DNA of 64,000 nucleotides from Phallusia mammillata (lineage: Eukaryota > Chordata > Ascidiacea > Phlebobranchia > Ascidiidae). A model generated the notes under the pieces. That model was not told the DNA's origin and made no database searches. It was given only the letters and a program-made list of their open reading frames with translations. The stretch is taken from assembly GCA_003260075.1 (NCBI GenBank), contig QLIY01000061.1, forward strand, positions 30,088 to 94,087, written 5' to 3'. Position numbers and translations under genes: made by a program. Positions 54,201 through 58,336 of the stretch are shown here, piece by piece (within the stretch, counting starts at the first letter, position 1; each line of letters starts with the position of its first letter).

Positions 54201-57056
54201 AATAAGAGCTTATACCTTGGAGAACGTTTTCTCACTATTGCTACTGTCTATGTGTACGTATGAGATTTAACTTTACATTTTATTTGCACTCAGACACTCC
54301 ACCTATTGCCCTTGAAGCTCAGATCCTTTCAATTGTGTTCGGAATCATCGCTTTCATTGCTTGTCTTATTGTTGCCGCTCTCTGCCTTAAACACTGCAGA
54401 AATCGACGAGCAAGGTAAGGAGATAAAATTCTGAAAATTCTTATCCGCCGTTTTTATATCCCTGTATATTTTCATGGCCGGTTTTATATAATCCACACGC
54501 TCGTCTAAAGATTGACTTTACCGCCTGTTCAGTCTAAAAATCTAAAGAAGTGTTTCTTACCCATTGCAGAAATGTCATTCTCTTGCTTTACTCTGAAAAT
54601 TTGAAATAAATTCCAAAATACTTTCTTTCAGTTATGTCAAGTTTTAAATTTACATCCCACCCTTTTCGGTTTCATTAAACTCGGATTGTGGGCGATCAAT
54701 TCAAAATTCAATAGTTTTGCAAAAAGCTCAAGTTGTGCAACAATACCCCTAAAAATTGCAGGGACGCAGCGAAAACCGAAGTGAAATCGCAAACGACTGA
54801 GGGCAGTGGACGAATGGTGCCTGACGGGAGCCCAGATCAAGCTCCCTTCTACGAGCTTGGAAACGGTCGCCAGCAGGGGGCGCCAGGGGTTACTGTACAG
54901 GGAAATGGAAAACTTGCAAACGGTAACCGGTCCGCTGGTGACTACCAGACCCGAAAATACAATTCGACCAGTATGAGCACTGGCAACGGTGTGACAACGA
55001 ACGGTACCAAGAAGAACAAACAACAGCTGCATATTAATCCGTTACCAGACAGCCACAGTACGTGAAATGTTATTATTCACATACTGTTAACCGTTGAATA
55101 TTTGTAATTAAAAACAGATTTATTGAGTTAAAAACGTTAATATTATGAGATAAAATTATTAGTTATGATACAAAAACTTACCCCATGGAACCAAACTTGC
55201 AAGAGTTTCACATCTTTGGATTAAAAACAGCATTATTGATATAAAAGCGTTAATATTGGACATAATTATTATTTAGAGATACAAAAACGGAAAAAAATGA
55301 CGAGAGATATTTGGAGAAATATAAGCCAACCATTTACTACGGGTCTTAGTACGCTTTTTATGCCATTAGAAAAAAAGGGTCAAAAACAAGGCAGTAAAAT
55401 ATATGTTTTCTAAGTAATATCATATTTTTCTACCTCTCGCAGTGAACTTGGGTGAAAGTGCAAACAGCGTTGATCTCAAGCGGATCTTACGTCATCGACT
55501 GATGAAACCTCACGAGCCCCCGCACACCGGAAATGACGGGTCGGTCGAGGATGACGAAGTTCACCGCATCACATCTACGTCATCGTCGTCAGGGAGACAG
55601 TCGTCATCGACGTCACTCATATCAGACAAGAAGGCGAGAGTAGCTGATTCTGGAATACAACAGGTGAGATTTGCAACAGAAATTAAAAATAGTTTATTTG
55701 TAAAAACAGTGAAACATTGATTTTCTGAACCTCCATTGATTTTAGACACGCACTTCACGGGTTTAACAATGTAGATTATAGATAAGGAGGCCAATAGCTT
55801 TGTGGTAAATTAAATATTAATCGATTATAATGAATCAAACAGCACATTATGTTTAGGCGCAACATGTGTGACTGTTTGACGATTTCCTGGTAAAACGAGA
55901 AATGCCGTGGTTTTGTTTACTAAGTTTTACTTTAAAACAAAAAGAAAATCCAAGAAGTGAGATAAAGCTTAAATATGTAGACGAAACACAAATATGTTCT
56001 ACGTTTTCCATGACAACATAAATTTGACACTTGTCATTACAGGACATGGATCGTATGTCGTTTGACGCTGGGGTCACCACGCAAAATTCCCTCACGCAGT
56101 CGGAAAGCATCGAGAGCATTCGAGAATTCGGCAGCGACCAAGTTCACGCCCCGCAACACGATGACGTCACTACAGCTGCGTACGGAAGTCACGTGAACGA
56201 CATGAGTGGAGGTGGCGAGGAGATGGCACCTGCCATTGACAGCCTGGCACCTGACATTCGAATTCCAGTTCATCTCCCTGCCGCCCTGGGGTCACTTGAC
56301 GAGGCGCGGACTGAACACCCACCAGAGCAGCTTCAAGATTGGACGCCAGAGTTTCAGCCGCTGACTAGTGTATTCTCGGAAATTGCGCGACTGCGTGAGG
56401 AGTCGGACGCCATCCGCCAGGCGGCAGCAAAGCACCAGCAGCAACACGCCCGGACACTCGCTGCTGCAAGCGCTGGTGGCAGCAGGGCGAGTAACACGTC
56501 ATCAGTGATGTCAGACAATCAGAATCGCCCGCCTCCGTTGCTCACCACAATACCCCAGCACCTTGGCAACATCGCGGCGCCAGTCCCAATCACATCGACA
56601 GGTGGTGGCGCTAAACATAACATTGACCTTGGGCATGTTCCTCTCAAGGGCCTCCATCCAAGACCGAACCCGCATTATCACCAACAAGGCCCAACTACCT
56701 CGCAGCCATTGCGCAATCATCCCGCTGGTGTACCACCTCCCTACTCGTACGTCATGTCAACGCGTCCCGCCAAACCCAAGTCACGTGGCAGTTCGAAGGG
56801 CTCGCGTTCGATTACGCCGCCTAGTGGTCAACCGACAGCGGATTCGCTTCCGCACACTCCAAACAGTCACGAATCAAGTTTCACATCGCCTGCCATGTCT
56901 CCCAGCCTCTCGCCATCGCTGAGTCCTTTGGCTGAGCGAGCCCCAGTCGACTCCCCGCATGTATCACTGTCCAGTTCCGCCAATGTTTCTCGCAGCCGTT
57001 CGGACGAGTCAAATTTGAGCACAAGGCGACAACCAGAGCGAATGGTGCATGTTTAG
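2909..57056 (+). CDS. dchs: Dachsous-type giant protocadherin (53 coding exons)
   Basis: This is a very large single-pass adhesion protein. Dachsous binds Fat-type cadherins on neighbouring cells and controls planar polarity and Hippo growth signalling (family knowledge). The joined exons give 3,452 residues, close to fly Dachsous (about 3,500). They run: signal peptide, 27 cadherin repeats counted by their DxNDN-type linkers, a membrane helix in exon 50, and a tail of about 540 residues. Identity rests on the exact repeat number and on tail motifs shared with Dachsous (DWTPEFQPL, VFSEIARL, PPPLLT, AMSPSLSPSLSPL). Fat is excluded because there are no EGF or laminin G modules. All intron phases agree once duplicated pieces at 25.77, 34.31, 45.58, 49.08 and 53.03 kb are collapsed. 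The gene cannot be assigned to the vertebrate DCHS1 or DCHS2 side from this sequence alone. Two in-frame ATGs (2909, 2933) are possible starts. Confidence 0.95.
3349..4080 (+). CDS. dchs: dchs exon 2: EC1 end, EC2, EC3, EC4 start
   Basis: The second-longest coding exon (732 nt), phase 0 to 0. Linkers DINDNGPEF, DDNDNAPTF and DVNDNKPSI close EC1, EC2 and EC3. The canonical LDYET and AVDGG segments are in EC3. Confidence 0.95.
4145..4254 (+). CDS. dchs: dchs exon 3: EC4 start
   Basis: Opens VSEAAEVGDYIARVSLSDPD and ends GGDGK across the junction (phase 2). The donor is gtaagt. Confidence 0.93.
4387..4500 (+). CDS. dchs: dchs exon 4: EC4 middle
   Basis: Encodes IIYLVCVEGALDRETQDSYH and ATDLG. 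Phase 2 to 2. The donor is gtatgt. Confidence 0.93.
4813..4928 (+). CDS. dchs: dchs exon 5: EC4 end, EC5 start
   Basis: Linker TDFNDNPPEF, then ELSEEAFPG. Ends in phase 1 at donor gtgagc. Confidence 0.93.
5216..5348 (+). CDS. dchs: dchs exon 6: EC5 middle
   Basis: Encodes ATDRDLGSNAEVTYRF and DINEDSGLITTA. Ends in phase 2 at donor gtatgt. Confidence 0.93.
5349..6703 (+). other. dchs intron 6 with a hAT-like end
   Basis: A 1.35-kb intron with no coding signal. Near its 3' end, 6541-6629 reads ggcggccgc..gcggcccc..gtttgcccacccctg. This is the right end of a hAT-like element; the matching left end was not found. Confidence 0.6.
6613..6629. mobile_element. hAT-like right terminus (agtttgcccacccctg)
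   Basis: The terminal motif and the nearby gcggcc repeats match the widespread CAGGGGTGGGCAAACT class read in reverse. The following bases (ttatagag) would be the target duplication. No left end was located. Confidence 0.45.
6704..6902 (+). CDS. dchs: dchs exon 7: EC5 end, EC6 start
   Basis: Encodes LVVIATDKGIPP, the degenerate linker MDTFDRAPEF (no NDN) and the EC6 opening YSVSVREDSVNG. Phase 0 at donor gtatgt. Confidence 0.92.
10189..10489. repeat. Duplicate pair 10189-10333 / 10345-10489
   Basis: Two 145-bp copies differ at a few positions and are separated by G10 (10334-10343). Confidence 0.9.
10526..10563. repeat. C12 run and N at 10546
   Basis: C12 (10526-10537), tctgtgtt, N, C5, then tctgtgtt again. 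This compound join carries an 8-bp overlap. Confidence 0.7.
11114..11284. repeat. Duplicate pair 11114-11195 / 11206-11284
   Basis: The copies carry small indels and are separated by G10 (11196-11205). Confidence 0.9.
15210..15763. mobile_element. Complete hAT MITE (15218-15755) with TSD ccctaaac
   Basis: Perfect 15-bp terminal repeats cagtggttcttaacc and ggttaagaaccactg bound a 538-bp element. It is flanked by identical 8-bp duplications ccctaaac at 15210-15217 and 15756-15763. No transposase ORF is visible, so it is non-autonomous. The 8-bp duplication and CAGTGGTT ends are hAT hallmarks. Confidence 0.93.
15804..16984. repeat. Duplicate pair 15804-16388 / 16400-16984
   Basis: The longest duplicate pair here (585 bp each), nearly identical, around a C run at 16389-16401. 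About two of those C bases are native to copy two. Confidence 0.92.
17699..17967. repeat. Duplicate pair 17699-17827 / 17839-17967
   Basis: 129-bp copies with a few substitutions, separated by C11 (17828-17838). Confidence 0.92.
18898..19074. repeat. Duplicate pair 18898-18979 / 18991-19074
   Basis: The copies differ by an A-tract indel and a substitution, around C10 (18981-18990). Confidence 0.9.
20123..20284. repeat. Duplicate pair 20123-20204 / 20215-20284
   Basis: Copy two lacks about 11 bp of copy one. The spacer is C10 (20205-20214). Confidence 0.9.
20639..20649. other. C11 run without an obvious flanking duplication
   Basis: Same kind of run as the other joins, but the left and right flanks do not clearly repeat. 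It may be a join with no overlap. Confidence 0.6.
21512..21744. repeat. Duplicate pair 21512-21623 / 21634-21744
   Basis: About 112-bp copies with several substitutions and a T-tract indel, around C10 (21624-21633). Confidence 0.9.
24588..24779 (+). CDS. dchs: dchs exon 8: EC6 middle
   Basis: Opens VRALDPDSS, then ITYSLVIGGD and LDREQRDEYTFEVQATEQ. 192 nt, phase 0 to 0. Confidence 0.93.
25199..25442 (+). CDS. dchs: dchs exon 9: EC6 end, EC7 start
   Basis: Linker SDVNDHSPVF, then ATDRDDPEGSGFGRVTF and ELNALTG. Ends in phase 1. Confidence 0.94.
25496..25878. repeat. Intron block 25496-25593 copied inside exon 10 at 25781-25878
   Basis: The copy differs by one substitution and a small end difference. 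It is bounded by C10 on each side. Confidence 0.92.
25684..26051 (+). CDS. dchs: dchs exon 10: EC7 and EC8 start, split by an inserted block
   Basis: The coding halves are 25684-25770 and 25889-26051. Between them sit C10 (25771-25780), a 98-bp copy of the preceding intron (25781-25878, from 25496-25593) and C10 (25879-25888). The 10 bases ggaggatcgg occur on both sides. Removing the insert and one copy gives an open 240-nt exon reading GAVDGGSVGAEENATVSISV, a degenerate linker DGGSTGGPTF, and the EC8 opening YSIEITEG. Read as written, the frame breaks. Confidence 0.9.
26052..27348 (+). other. dchs intron 10
   Basis: Contains a repeat rich in cgggc/tttggg words (about 26070-26230) and a duplicate pair at 26.4-26.7 kb. 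No exon was found. Confidence 0.6.
26443..26660. repeat. Duplicate pair 26443-26546 / 26557-26660
   Basis: 104-bp copies with a few substitutions around C10 (26547-26556). Confidence 0.9.
27349..27482 (+). CDS. dchs: dchs exon 11: EC8 middle
   Basis: Encodes ESVAYSI and FTVDPNTGHLNVSSDADRE. Phase 1 to 0. Confidence 0.92.
27616..27810 (+). CDS. dchs: dchs exon 12: EC8 end, EC9 start
   Basis: Linker IRDVNDNAPKF, then AVDTDDAENGT. Phase 0 to 0. The donor is gtacgt. Confidence 0.94.
27811..29230 (+). other. dchs intron 12
   Basis: 1.4 kb. The only structure seen is the duplicate pair 28492-28589 / 28600-28696 around a C12 run (28590-28601), of which two C bases are native. Confidence 0.6.
28492..28696. 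repeat. Duplicate pair 28492-28589 / 28600-28696
   Basis: About 98-bp copies. The C12 run includes two native C bases, leaving exactly 10. Confidence 0.9.
29231..29328 (+). CDS. dchs: dchs exon 13: EC9 middle
   Basis: Encodes MFSIDEETGRLILSRNM. Ends in phase 2. Confidence 0.9.
29516..29608. repeat. Hairpin-forming inverted repeat in intron 13
   Basis: The arms gtgcacactg+tataaggtct (29516-29535) pair with agaccttata (29581-29590) and cagtgtgtac (29599-29608). The inner 10-bp arms are perfect. The gtacacactg word recurs in the inverted repeat at 47071, suggesting a small MITE family. Confidence 0.6.
29655..29807 (+). CDS. dchs: dchs exon 14: EC9 end, EC10 start
   Basis: Encodes VLIEAYDLG, the degenerate linker VARRPNVNCPVF and the EC10 opening. 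Phase 2 to 2. Confidence 0.9.
29840..30110. repeat. Dispersed repeat rich in cgggt/ggccc words
   Basis: Similar texture (cgggtttggg, cccgatt, ggcccaa) is seen at about 23770-23960, 24900-25130 and 26070-26230, always in introns near dchs exons. The boundaries are not clear by eye. Confidence 0.4.
30253..30412 (+). CDS. dchs: dchs exon 15: EC10 middle
   Basis: Encodes ARVIYSLVSSPDAVPFAIY and LDYETKSTYLLQ. Ends in phase 0. Confidence 0.93.
30413..31598 (+). other. dchs intron 15
   Basis: 1.2 kb of AT-rich sequence in which I see no gene or repeat with clear ends. Confidence 0.5.
31599..31758 (+). CDS. dchs: dchs exon 16: EC10 end, EC11 start
   Basis: Linker DDVNDNPPRF, then YNFQVTENGPPG. Ends in phase 1. 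Confidence 0.94.
31912..32022 (+). CDS. dchs: dchs exon 17: EC11 middle
   Basis: Encodes VVAKDLDGNGEAKISFSL and FYIDSSSG. Phase 1 to 1. Confidence 0.93.
32414..32670. repeat. Duplicate pair 32414-32544 / 32555-32670
   Basis: Copy two lacks about 14 bp near its end. The spacer is C10 (32545-32554). Confidence 0.9.
32713..32962. repeat. Duplicate pair 32713-32832 / 32843-32962
   Basis: Equal 120-bp copies with several substitutions around C10 (32833-32842). Confidence 0.92.
33040..33054. mobile_element. hAT right terminus without a recognised left end
   Basis: ggttgagaaccactg is the inverted CAGTGGTTCTCAACC terminus. The upstream ggtggtac..cgata words (32692, 32980, 33015) may be subterminal repeats. 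The two joins in this intron may have removed the left end. Confidence 0.5.
34182..34444. repeat. Duplicate pair 34182-34307 / 34319-34444 including exon 18
   Basis: 126-bp copies. The C12 run at 34308-34319 includes one or two native C bases. Confidence 0.92.
34207..34640 (+). CDS. dchs: dchs exon 18: EC11 end, EC12 start, duplicated and interrupted
   Basis: Copy one of the exon body is 34207-34307 and copy two is 34344-34444. The tail of the exon (from 34550/34551, HVTVNDVNDNAPTF) follows only after C10, an 85-bp copy of upstream intron (34456-34540) and another C10 (34541-34550). Collapsing these gives a 192-nt exon with continuous reading ASDG..LATTTVHVTVNDVNDN and matching phases. The copies differ within coding DNA (E-Y versus D-H after ASDG), as alleles would. 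Confidence 0.88.
34456..34540. repeat. Displaced intron copy of 34066-34156 inside exon 18
   Basis: It lacks about 7 bp relative to the source and is bounded by C10 on both sides (34446-34455 and 34541-34550). Confidence 0.9.
34732..35006. repeat. Duplicate pair 34732-34864 / 34875-35006
   Basis: About 133-bp copies. The C12 run (34865-34876) includes two native C bases. Confidence 0.9.
35300..35442 (+). CDS. dchs: dchs exon 19: EC12 middle
   Basis: Encodes ADAKAGDADGTDNARLTYSF and LFDVDANSGSVTV. Phase 1 to 0. Confidence 0.92.
35847..35927 (+). CDS. dchs: dchs exon 20: EC12
   Basis: An 81-nt exon encoding HSLEVKAEDHGSPRRSSVVP. Phase 0 to 0. Its downstream intron holds a duplicate pair. Confidence 0.9.
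35936..36214. repeat. Duplicate pair 35936-36070 / 36081-36214
   Basis: About 135-bp copies around C10 (36071-36080). Confidence 0.92.
36275..36375 (+). CDS. dchs: dchs exon 21: EC12 end, EC13 start
   Basis: Encodes the degenerate linker VHEDGENPAQF and VFQPQEVARPGDILG. Ends in phase 2. Confidence 0.9.
36558..36770. repeat. Duplicate pair 36558-36659 / 36670-36770
   Basis: About 102-bp copies. The C11 run (36660-36670) includes one native C. Confidence 0.92.
36894..37059 (+). CDS. dchs: dchs exon 22: EC13 middle with RRRR
   Basis: Encodes FASPEARRRRSTLFTATYRI, then FHVDPTSGDVTLLRRLNFEK. The usual ATDxD calcium segment is replaced by a basic loop. Phase 2 to 0. Confidence 0.88.
37554..37694 (+). 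CDS. dchs: dchs exon 23: EC13 end, EC14 start
   Basis: Linker RDANDHTPTF, then VFSVAENTPSGIE. Phase 0 to 0. Confidence 0.93.
37695..38534 (+). other. dchs intron 23 with a duplicated acceptor region
   Basis: An upstream diverged copy (about 38325-38405) of the final 100 bp includes its own pyrimidine tract and cag (tttcgctttcag at 38401), ahead of the used acceptor at 38534. Confidence 0.6.
38535..38708 (+). CDS. dchs: dchs exon 24: EC14 middle
   Basis: Encodes FRATDLDSAEDGHVIYSL and LDREKITEYVVVVN. Phase 0 to 0. Confidence 0.94.
39119..39398 (+). CDS. dchs: dchs exon 25: EC14 end, EC15 start
   Basis: Linker TDVNDNAPSF, then ADDPDFGVNGRVTYGLTSAT and FHMDSTTG. Ends in phase 1. Confidence 0.94.
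39665..39771 (+). CDS. dchs: dchs exon 26: EC15
   Basis: Encodes IVTLTKQLDYERATLHVLNI. Phase 1 to 0. Confidence 0.92.
39891..40026 (+). CDS. dchs: dchs exon 27: EC15 end, EC16 start
   Basis: Linker MDVNDVTPRF (third N of NDN replaced by V), then VTALDQDTG. Ends in phase 1. Confidence 0.93.
40210..40344 (+). CDS. dchs: dchs exon 28: EC16 middle
   Basis: Encodes YGELTYQLQ, FTIDSENGVITTTEKLDRET. Phase 1 to 1. Confidence 0.94.
40497..40733 (+). CDS. dchs: dchs exon 29: EC16 end, EC17 start
   Basis: Encodes VQDGGFPSLYDWCTVEVTV, linker LDVNDNSPKF, then ATDADVGNNGQIVYTIA. Phase 1 to 1. Confidence 0.95.
40845..41085 (+). CDS. dchs: dchs exon 30: EC17 and EC18 start
   Basis: Encodes FFVNGPTGELWTSRRLDRET, linker LDFNDNDPQF, then YSANVMEELSP. 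Ends in phase 2. Confidence 0.95.
41418..41659 (+). CDS. dchs: dchs exon 31: EC18
   Basis: Encodes VRATDADEGLNAVVSYFFGI and FNIDIVTGVITTAAPLDAET. Phase 2 to 1. Confidence 0.95.
41711..41940. mobile_element. Small hAT MITE (41719-41932) in intron 31
   Basis: The ends cagtggtcccct and agggaaccactg bound 214 bp. The flanking 8-mers gtctaggg (41711-41718) and gtcttggg (41933-41940) match at 7 of 8, as in an ageing target duplication. No ORF. Confidence 0.8.
42243..42387 (+). CDS. dchs: dchs exon 32: EC18 end, EC19 start
   Basis: Linker LDTNDNDPVF, then VHATDADSGKNGEVGYR. Phase 1 to 2. Confidence 0.94.
42388..43745 (+). other. dchs intron 32
   Basis: 1.36 kb, containing a degenerate hAT element near its start and otherwise AT-rich sequence with nothing recognisable. 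Confidence 0.6.
42408..42692. mobile_element. Degenerate hAT MITE in intron 32
   Basis: The ends cagtggttctcaact and agttaagaaccactt pair at most positions. The flanking 8-mers do not match, so the target duplication has decayed or the right end is misjudged. Confidence 0.6.
43746..43921 (+). CDS. dchs: dchs exon 33: EC19
   Basis: Encodes FADDSNTDGIFEIELTSGII and ASDSGDEPRHAVAIVDVSV. Phase 2 to 1. Confidence 0.92.
44377..44474 (+). CDS. dchs: dchs exon 34: EC19 end, EC20 start
   Basis: The linker is LNVPLSGKVIAFEKPSYD, with no acidic NDN motif. EC20 then opens VQMSETVQDD. Phase 1 to 0. Confidence 0.9.
44544..44680 (+). CDS. dchs: dchs exon 35: EC20 middle
   Basis: Encodes LTYSLPSSFGGAFGISEDGE and SLDYETRRE. 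Ends in phase 2. Confidence 0.92.
44763..45340. repeat. Duplicate pair 44763-45048 / 45059-45340
   Basis: About 285-bp copies with many small differences around C10 (45049-45058). Only copy two ends in the working acceptor before exon 36. Confidence 0.92.
45344..45503 (+). CDS. dchs: dchs exon 36: EC20 end, EC21 start
   Basis: Linker LDENDNVPVF, then YETSVHEGYKEGLYVTF. Phase 2 to 0. The last 22 nt and the donor are repeated at 45595. Confidence 0.93.
45482..45697. repeat. Duplicate pair 45482-45584 / 45595-45697 spanning the exon 36 donor
   Basis: About 103-bp copies around C10 (45585-45594). The second gtaagt lies in the intron and is not needed. Confidence 0.92.
46027..46152 (+). CDS. dchs: dchs exon 37: EC21 middle
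   Basis: Encodes VKAIDADTGDNGRVRYSL and STSRELDRE. 126 nt, phase 0 to 0. Confidence 0.94.
46560..46828 (+). CDS. dchs: dchs exon 38: EC21 end, EC22 start
   Basis: Encodes YDLTVYAHDLG, linker NDANDHAPTI, then VQAHDVDTGPTPNVTF. Ends in phase 2. Confidence 0.95.
47061..47122. repeat. Inverted repeat in intron 38
   Basis: gctgcag..actgtttcgacct (47061-47089) pairs with aggccgaaacagtctgcagc (47103-47122), with an extra 9-10 bases in the left arm. A related tgtttcgaccc word follows gcacagcacg near 45720. Probably a small palindromic MITE family. Confidence 0.55.
47282..47450 (+). CDS. dchs: dchs exon 39: EC22 end, EC23 start
   Basis: Encodes LILAKPLDYEIARNITLQF, linker TDINDNHPVF, then DQQSYQ. 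Phase 2 to 0. Confidence 0.95.
47533..47717. repeat. C10 join and duplicate pair 47543-47621 / 47632-47717
   Basis: The C10 runs at 47533-47542 and 47622-47631 bound the first copy, which lacks about 8 bp present in the second. The left flank of the first run is not repeated. Confidence 0.9.
47743..48172. repeat. Duplicate pair 47743-47952 / 47964-48172
   Basis: About 210-bp copies with scattered differences around C11 (47953-47963). Confidence 0.92.
48202..48349 (+). CDS. dchs: dchs exon 40: EC23
   Basis: Encodes VRVKARDDDSGENGRVSYRL and FAIDPDTG. Ends in phase 1. Confidence 0.94.
48903..49024 (+). CDS. dchs: dchs exon 41: EC23
   Basis: Encodes YVFNLEVQAYDHGTNSLTQS. Phase 1 to 0. Its last 52 nt and donor are repeated at 49094-49145. 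Confidence 0.92.
48973..49190. repeat. Duplicate pair 48973-49083 / 49094-49190, copying the exon 41 3' end
   Basis: Around C10 (49084-49093). Copy two lacks about 14 bp of intron. The second exon fragment has no acceptor of its own. Confidence 0.92.
49280..49428 (+). CDS. dchs: dchs exon 42: EC23 end, EC24 start
   Basis: Linker KDINDNAPIF, then VTSSDADFMPRNRDVFYK. Ends in phase 2. Confidence 0.94.
49441..50007 (+). repeat. Three diverged tandem units in intron 42, with decoy acceptors
   Basis: Units of roughly 180-190 bp share ttgacttttcatgcag, ttctttgg, actgtaac and taaacctt. Each closes with an acceptor-like stretch before (g)atcgtg. The copy at 49815-49830 (ttacaggatcgtgg) is a near-perfect second acceptor for exon 43. 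The true one is at 50007. Confidence 0.65.
50008..50175 (+). CDS. dchs: dchs exon 43: EC24
   Basis: Encodes IVAGNINNAFKV and LARELDRETVSDYTLTVSAM. Phase 2 to 2. Confidence 0.93.
50486..50692. repeat. Duplicate pair 50486-50584 / 50595-50692
   Basis: About 99-bp copies with small indels around C10 (50585-50594). Confidence 0.92.
50707..50836 (+). CDS. dchs: dchs exon 44: EC24 end, EC25 start
   Basis: Linker HDVNDNRPGF, then YRGSVQENNRTKTRAPQPV. Phase 2 to 0. Confidence 0.93.
51033..51240. repeat. Duplicate pair 51033-51131 / 51142-51240
   Basis: About 99-bp copies. The C11 run (51132-51142) includes one native C. Confidence 0.92.
51255..51383 (+). CDS. dchs: dchs exon 45: EC25
   Basis: Encodes IYANDADSTSDFKFKIIAGN and ELRDCENHYSSCAQVAAK. 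129 nt, phase 0 to 0. Confidence 0.92.
51808..51963 (+). CDS. dchs: dchs exon 46: EC25 end, EC26 start
   Basis: Encodes VDFEVRNHYELTVQVSDARN and linker EDVNEYPPEF (N to E-Y change). Phase 0 to 0. Confidence 0.93.
52331..52512 (+). CDS. dchs: dchs exon 47: EC26
   Basis: Encodes VQADDLDGGEFGRVTYSLAS and VNPYTGDIYAIR. Ends in phase 2. Confidence 0.94.
52933..53220 (+). CDS. dchs: dchs exon 48: EC26 end, EC27 start, internally duplicated
   Basis: A 71-nt coding stretch appears at 52962-53034 and again from 53048, around a C15 run (53033-53047) that includes about four native C bases. Read as written, the frame stops shortly after the run. Collapsed, the exon is 202 nt, phase 2 to 0, and gives VIAVDASGEKSDEVAVSIQV, linker TPVDEHAPDF and the EC27 opening ENPRFVVPYGSPVGFVVGQ. 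Confidence 0.9.
53646..53856 (+). CDS. dchs: dchs exon 49: EC27, last cadherin repeat
   Basis: Encodes VNATDGDSGVHGKIRYSLDE, FVVNDSTGVISLARSVD and ITVDISS. Ends in phase 1. Confidence 0.94.
54294..54414 (+). CDS. dchs: dchs exon 50: transmembrane helix
   Basis: ILSIVFGIIAFIACLIVAAL is the membrane span, followed by the stop-transfer residues KHCRNRRAR. Phase 1 to 2. Confidence 0.95.
54762..55057 (+). CDS. dchs: dchs exon 51: cytoplasmic tail
   Basis: A polar, Gly/Asn/Ser-rich segment of low complexity including QAPFYELGNG and QQLHINPLPDSH. Phase 2 to 1. Confidence 0.92.
55443..55663 (+). CDS. dchs: dchs exon 52: cytoplasmic tail
   Basis: Encodes VDLKRILRHRLMK, the acidic/serine stretch VEDDEVHRITSTSSSSG, and KKARVADSGIQQ. 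Fly Dachsous has an acidic/serine stretch and an R-x-S-D-x-x-x-Q segment in the same order. Phase 1 to 0. Confidence 0.92.
56043..57056 (+). CDS. dchs: dchs exon 53: conserved tail and stop
   Basis: A 1,014-nt terminal exon ending in TAG (57054-57056). It holds the tail motifs shared with Dachsous: LQDWTPEFQPLTSVFSEIAR, PPPLLT, and near the end AMSPSLSPSLSPL followed by SPHVSL. Such tails are reported to bind cytoplasmic partners (Lowfat/LIX1-type and myosin-linked factors in flies); which of these exist here cannot be seen. Confidence 0.95.
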   Translation, partial: DMDRMSFDAGVTTQNSLTQSESIESIREFGSDQVHAPQHDDVTTAAYGSHVNDMSGGGEEMAPAIDSLAPDIRIPVHLPAALGSLDEARTEHPPEQLQDWTPEFQPLTSVFSEIARLREESDAIRQAAAKHQQQHARTLAAASAGGSRASNTSSVMSDNQNRPPPLLTTIPQHLGNIAAPVPITSTGGGAKHNIDLGHVPLKGLHPRPNPHYHQQGPTTSQPLRNHPAGVPPPYSYVMSTRPAKPKSRGSSKGSRSITPPSGQPTADSLPHTPNSHESSFTSPAMSPSLSPSLSPLAERAPVDSPHVSLSSSANVSRSRSDESNLSTRRQPERMVHV

Positions 57057-58260
57057 CGTGTAGTCGTTTATACTAATACATATGTTTTAAGTTATTTTTC
57101 CCCTATTTTGTTCTATCGTTTATTTTTGATCACTTATATTTCATCTGCGGTACAATTGCTTGATATTTTTTGCACCGAACGTTACGATGCTATTACTATT
57201 TGATCTTTTGCGTTTTGTGTACCTCACAGTTAAAACTTATCATATATAGGCTACATATGAGTATGTTGCTTTAAACTTCTGACATGTTTCTGCGTTTATT
57301 TTGAATCTCATTTGCCGCTCCATGACAAAAAGCAACTGCTTCCATTTCTGTACGAGCGAAATGTGAAATATTTTTGTTTGTTCCACTGCAGTACAACTTT
57401 CCTTACGCAGCACTTCATTCGAACAAGGCAAACGCATCAGTTTCAAAATGTGCCTTTTCAGCAGTCCTGTTTGACAAGTTAACCAGTACAGCACCTGGCT
57501 TAGTTTGCTCTATCAGAACGCATCAACATATTTCCCTTTCTGGTCTAGGGTCAAAAACTGCTGTATTTTAGTCTTCAACTTTCGCTCAGCGCTTCCCTCA
57601 TACTGTGATGTGTTTTTGGCGCGATTTTCGCAGTGAATTCACTCGCCCGTATCGCAATATTCTATCAGTGCACCTACTTTATGGTAATACACATATCTTA
57701 CGTCGTTTAAGTCTGATTTCATGTTTTTTATTAACTTAATAGACACAATGCATAGCAGGAATAGATGTAAGTTAGACATATGAAGACAAGGTCTAGCTAA
57801 TTTGCTTTTTGTGAGGTAATACAAATCAAGATTCGAGCTACGTTACATTAATGCTATATCCAATAATATACTTTTATGCACACAAATGACAAGAAACCAA
57901 ATTAAATGAAATATTTCCAGATGACAGCCTATTTTAAATTGTTTTATTCCGGATACGTAAGGCTGAATTCCGTCACGCCTGAATGCTTTTCTGGTCACGT
58001 TACTATGTAAACAAGAACGTCTCGATTGTTGCGTCAGTTTGTGATAGAGAGCAGTCGTGCGATGGGCTCGTGGTAAAAGGGAAGTTGACGTCGAACAGTG
58101 TCTGGCATGTGACCTTCACCACACACCGTGTAGCAAAATGGTGTGCTACATGCATATACGCTACAATAGATCATATTTTAGCACACGGGACAGTTAATAG
58201 AAAGTGTCACAAATTTGTTAGAACTATTGTGTGCAAAGGAAGTGTATTTCAATAAAACTT
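57057..58260 (+). other. dchs 3' UTR and intergenic spacer
   Basis: No coding exon. AATAAA at 58251-58256 could be the dchs polyadenylation signal, giving a 3' UTR of about 1.2 kb, directly ahead of the next gene. Confidence 0.5.
58251..58256 (+). terminator. Candidate polyadenylation signal AATAAA
   Basis: The canonical hexamer in the short gap between dchs and the START-domain gene. No transcript evidence is available. Confidence 0.4.
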
Positions 58261-58336
58261 TAGTTCTATAACTTTGTTTGACAGAAAAGTAGGATCATAT
58301 CTGTTGCTTTTTTATTTATTTGTTGCTTTTGACAAA

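Noticed and set aside
2909..57056. Fat-type cadherin instead of Dachsous
   Set aside because: Fat has 34 repeats plus EGF and laminin G modules. Here repeat 27 passes directly to the membrane helix, and the tail carries Dachsous motifs.
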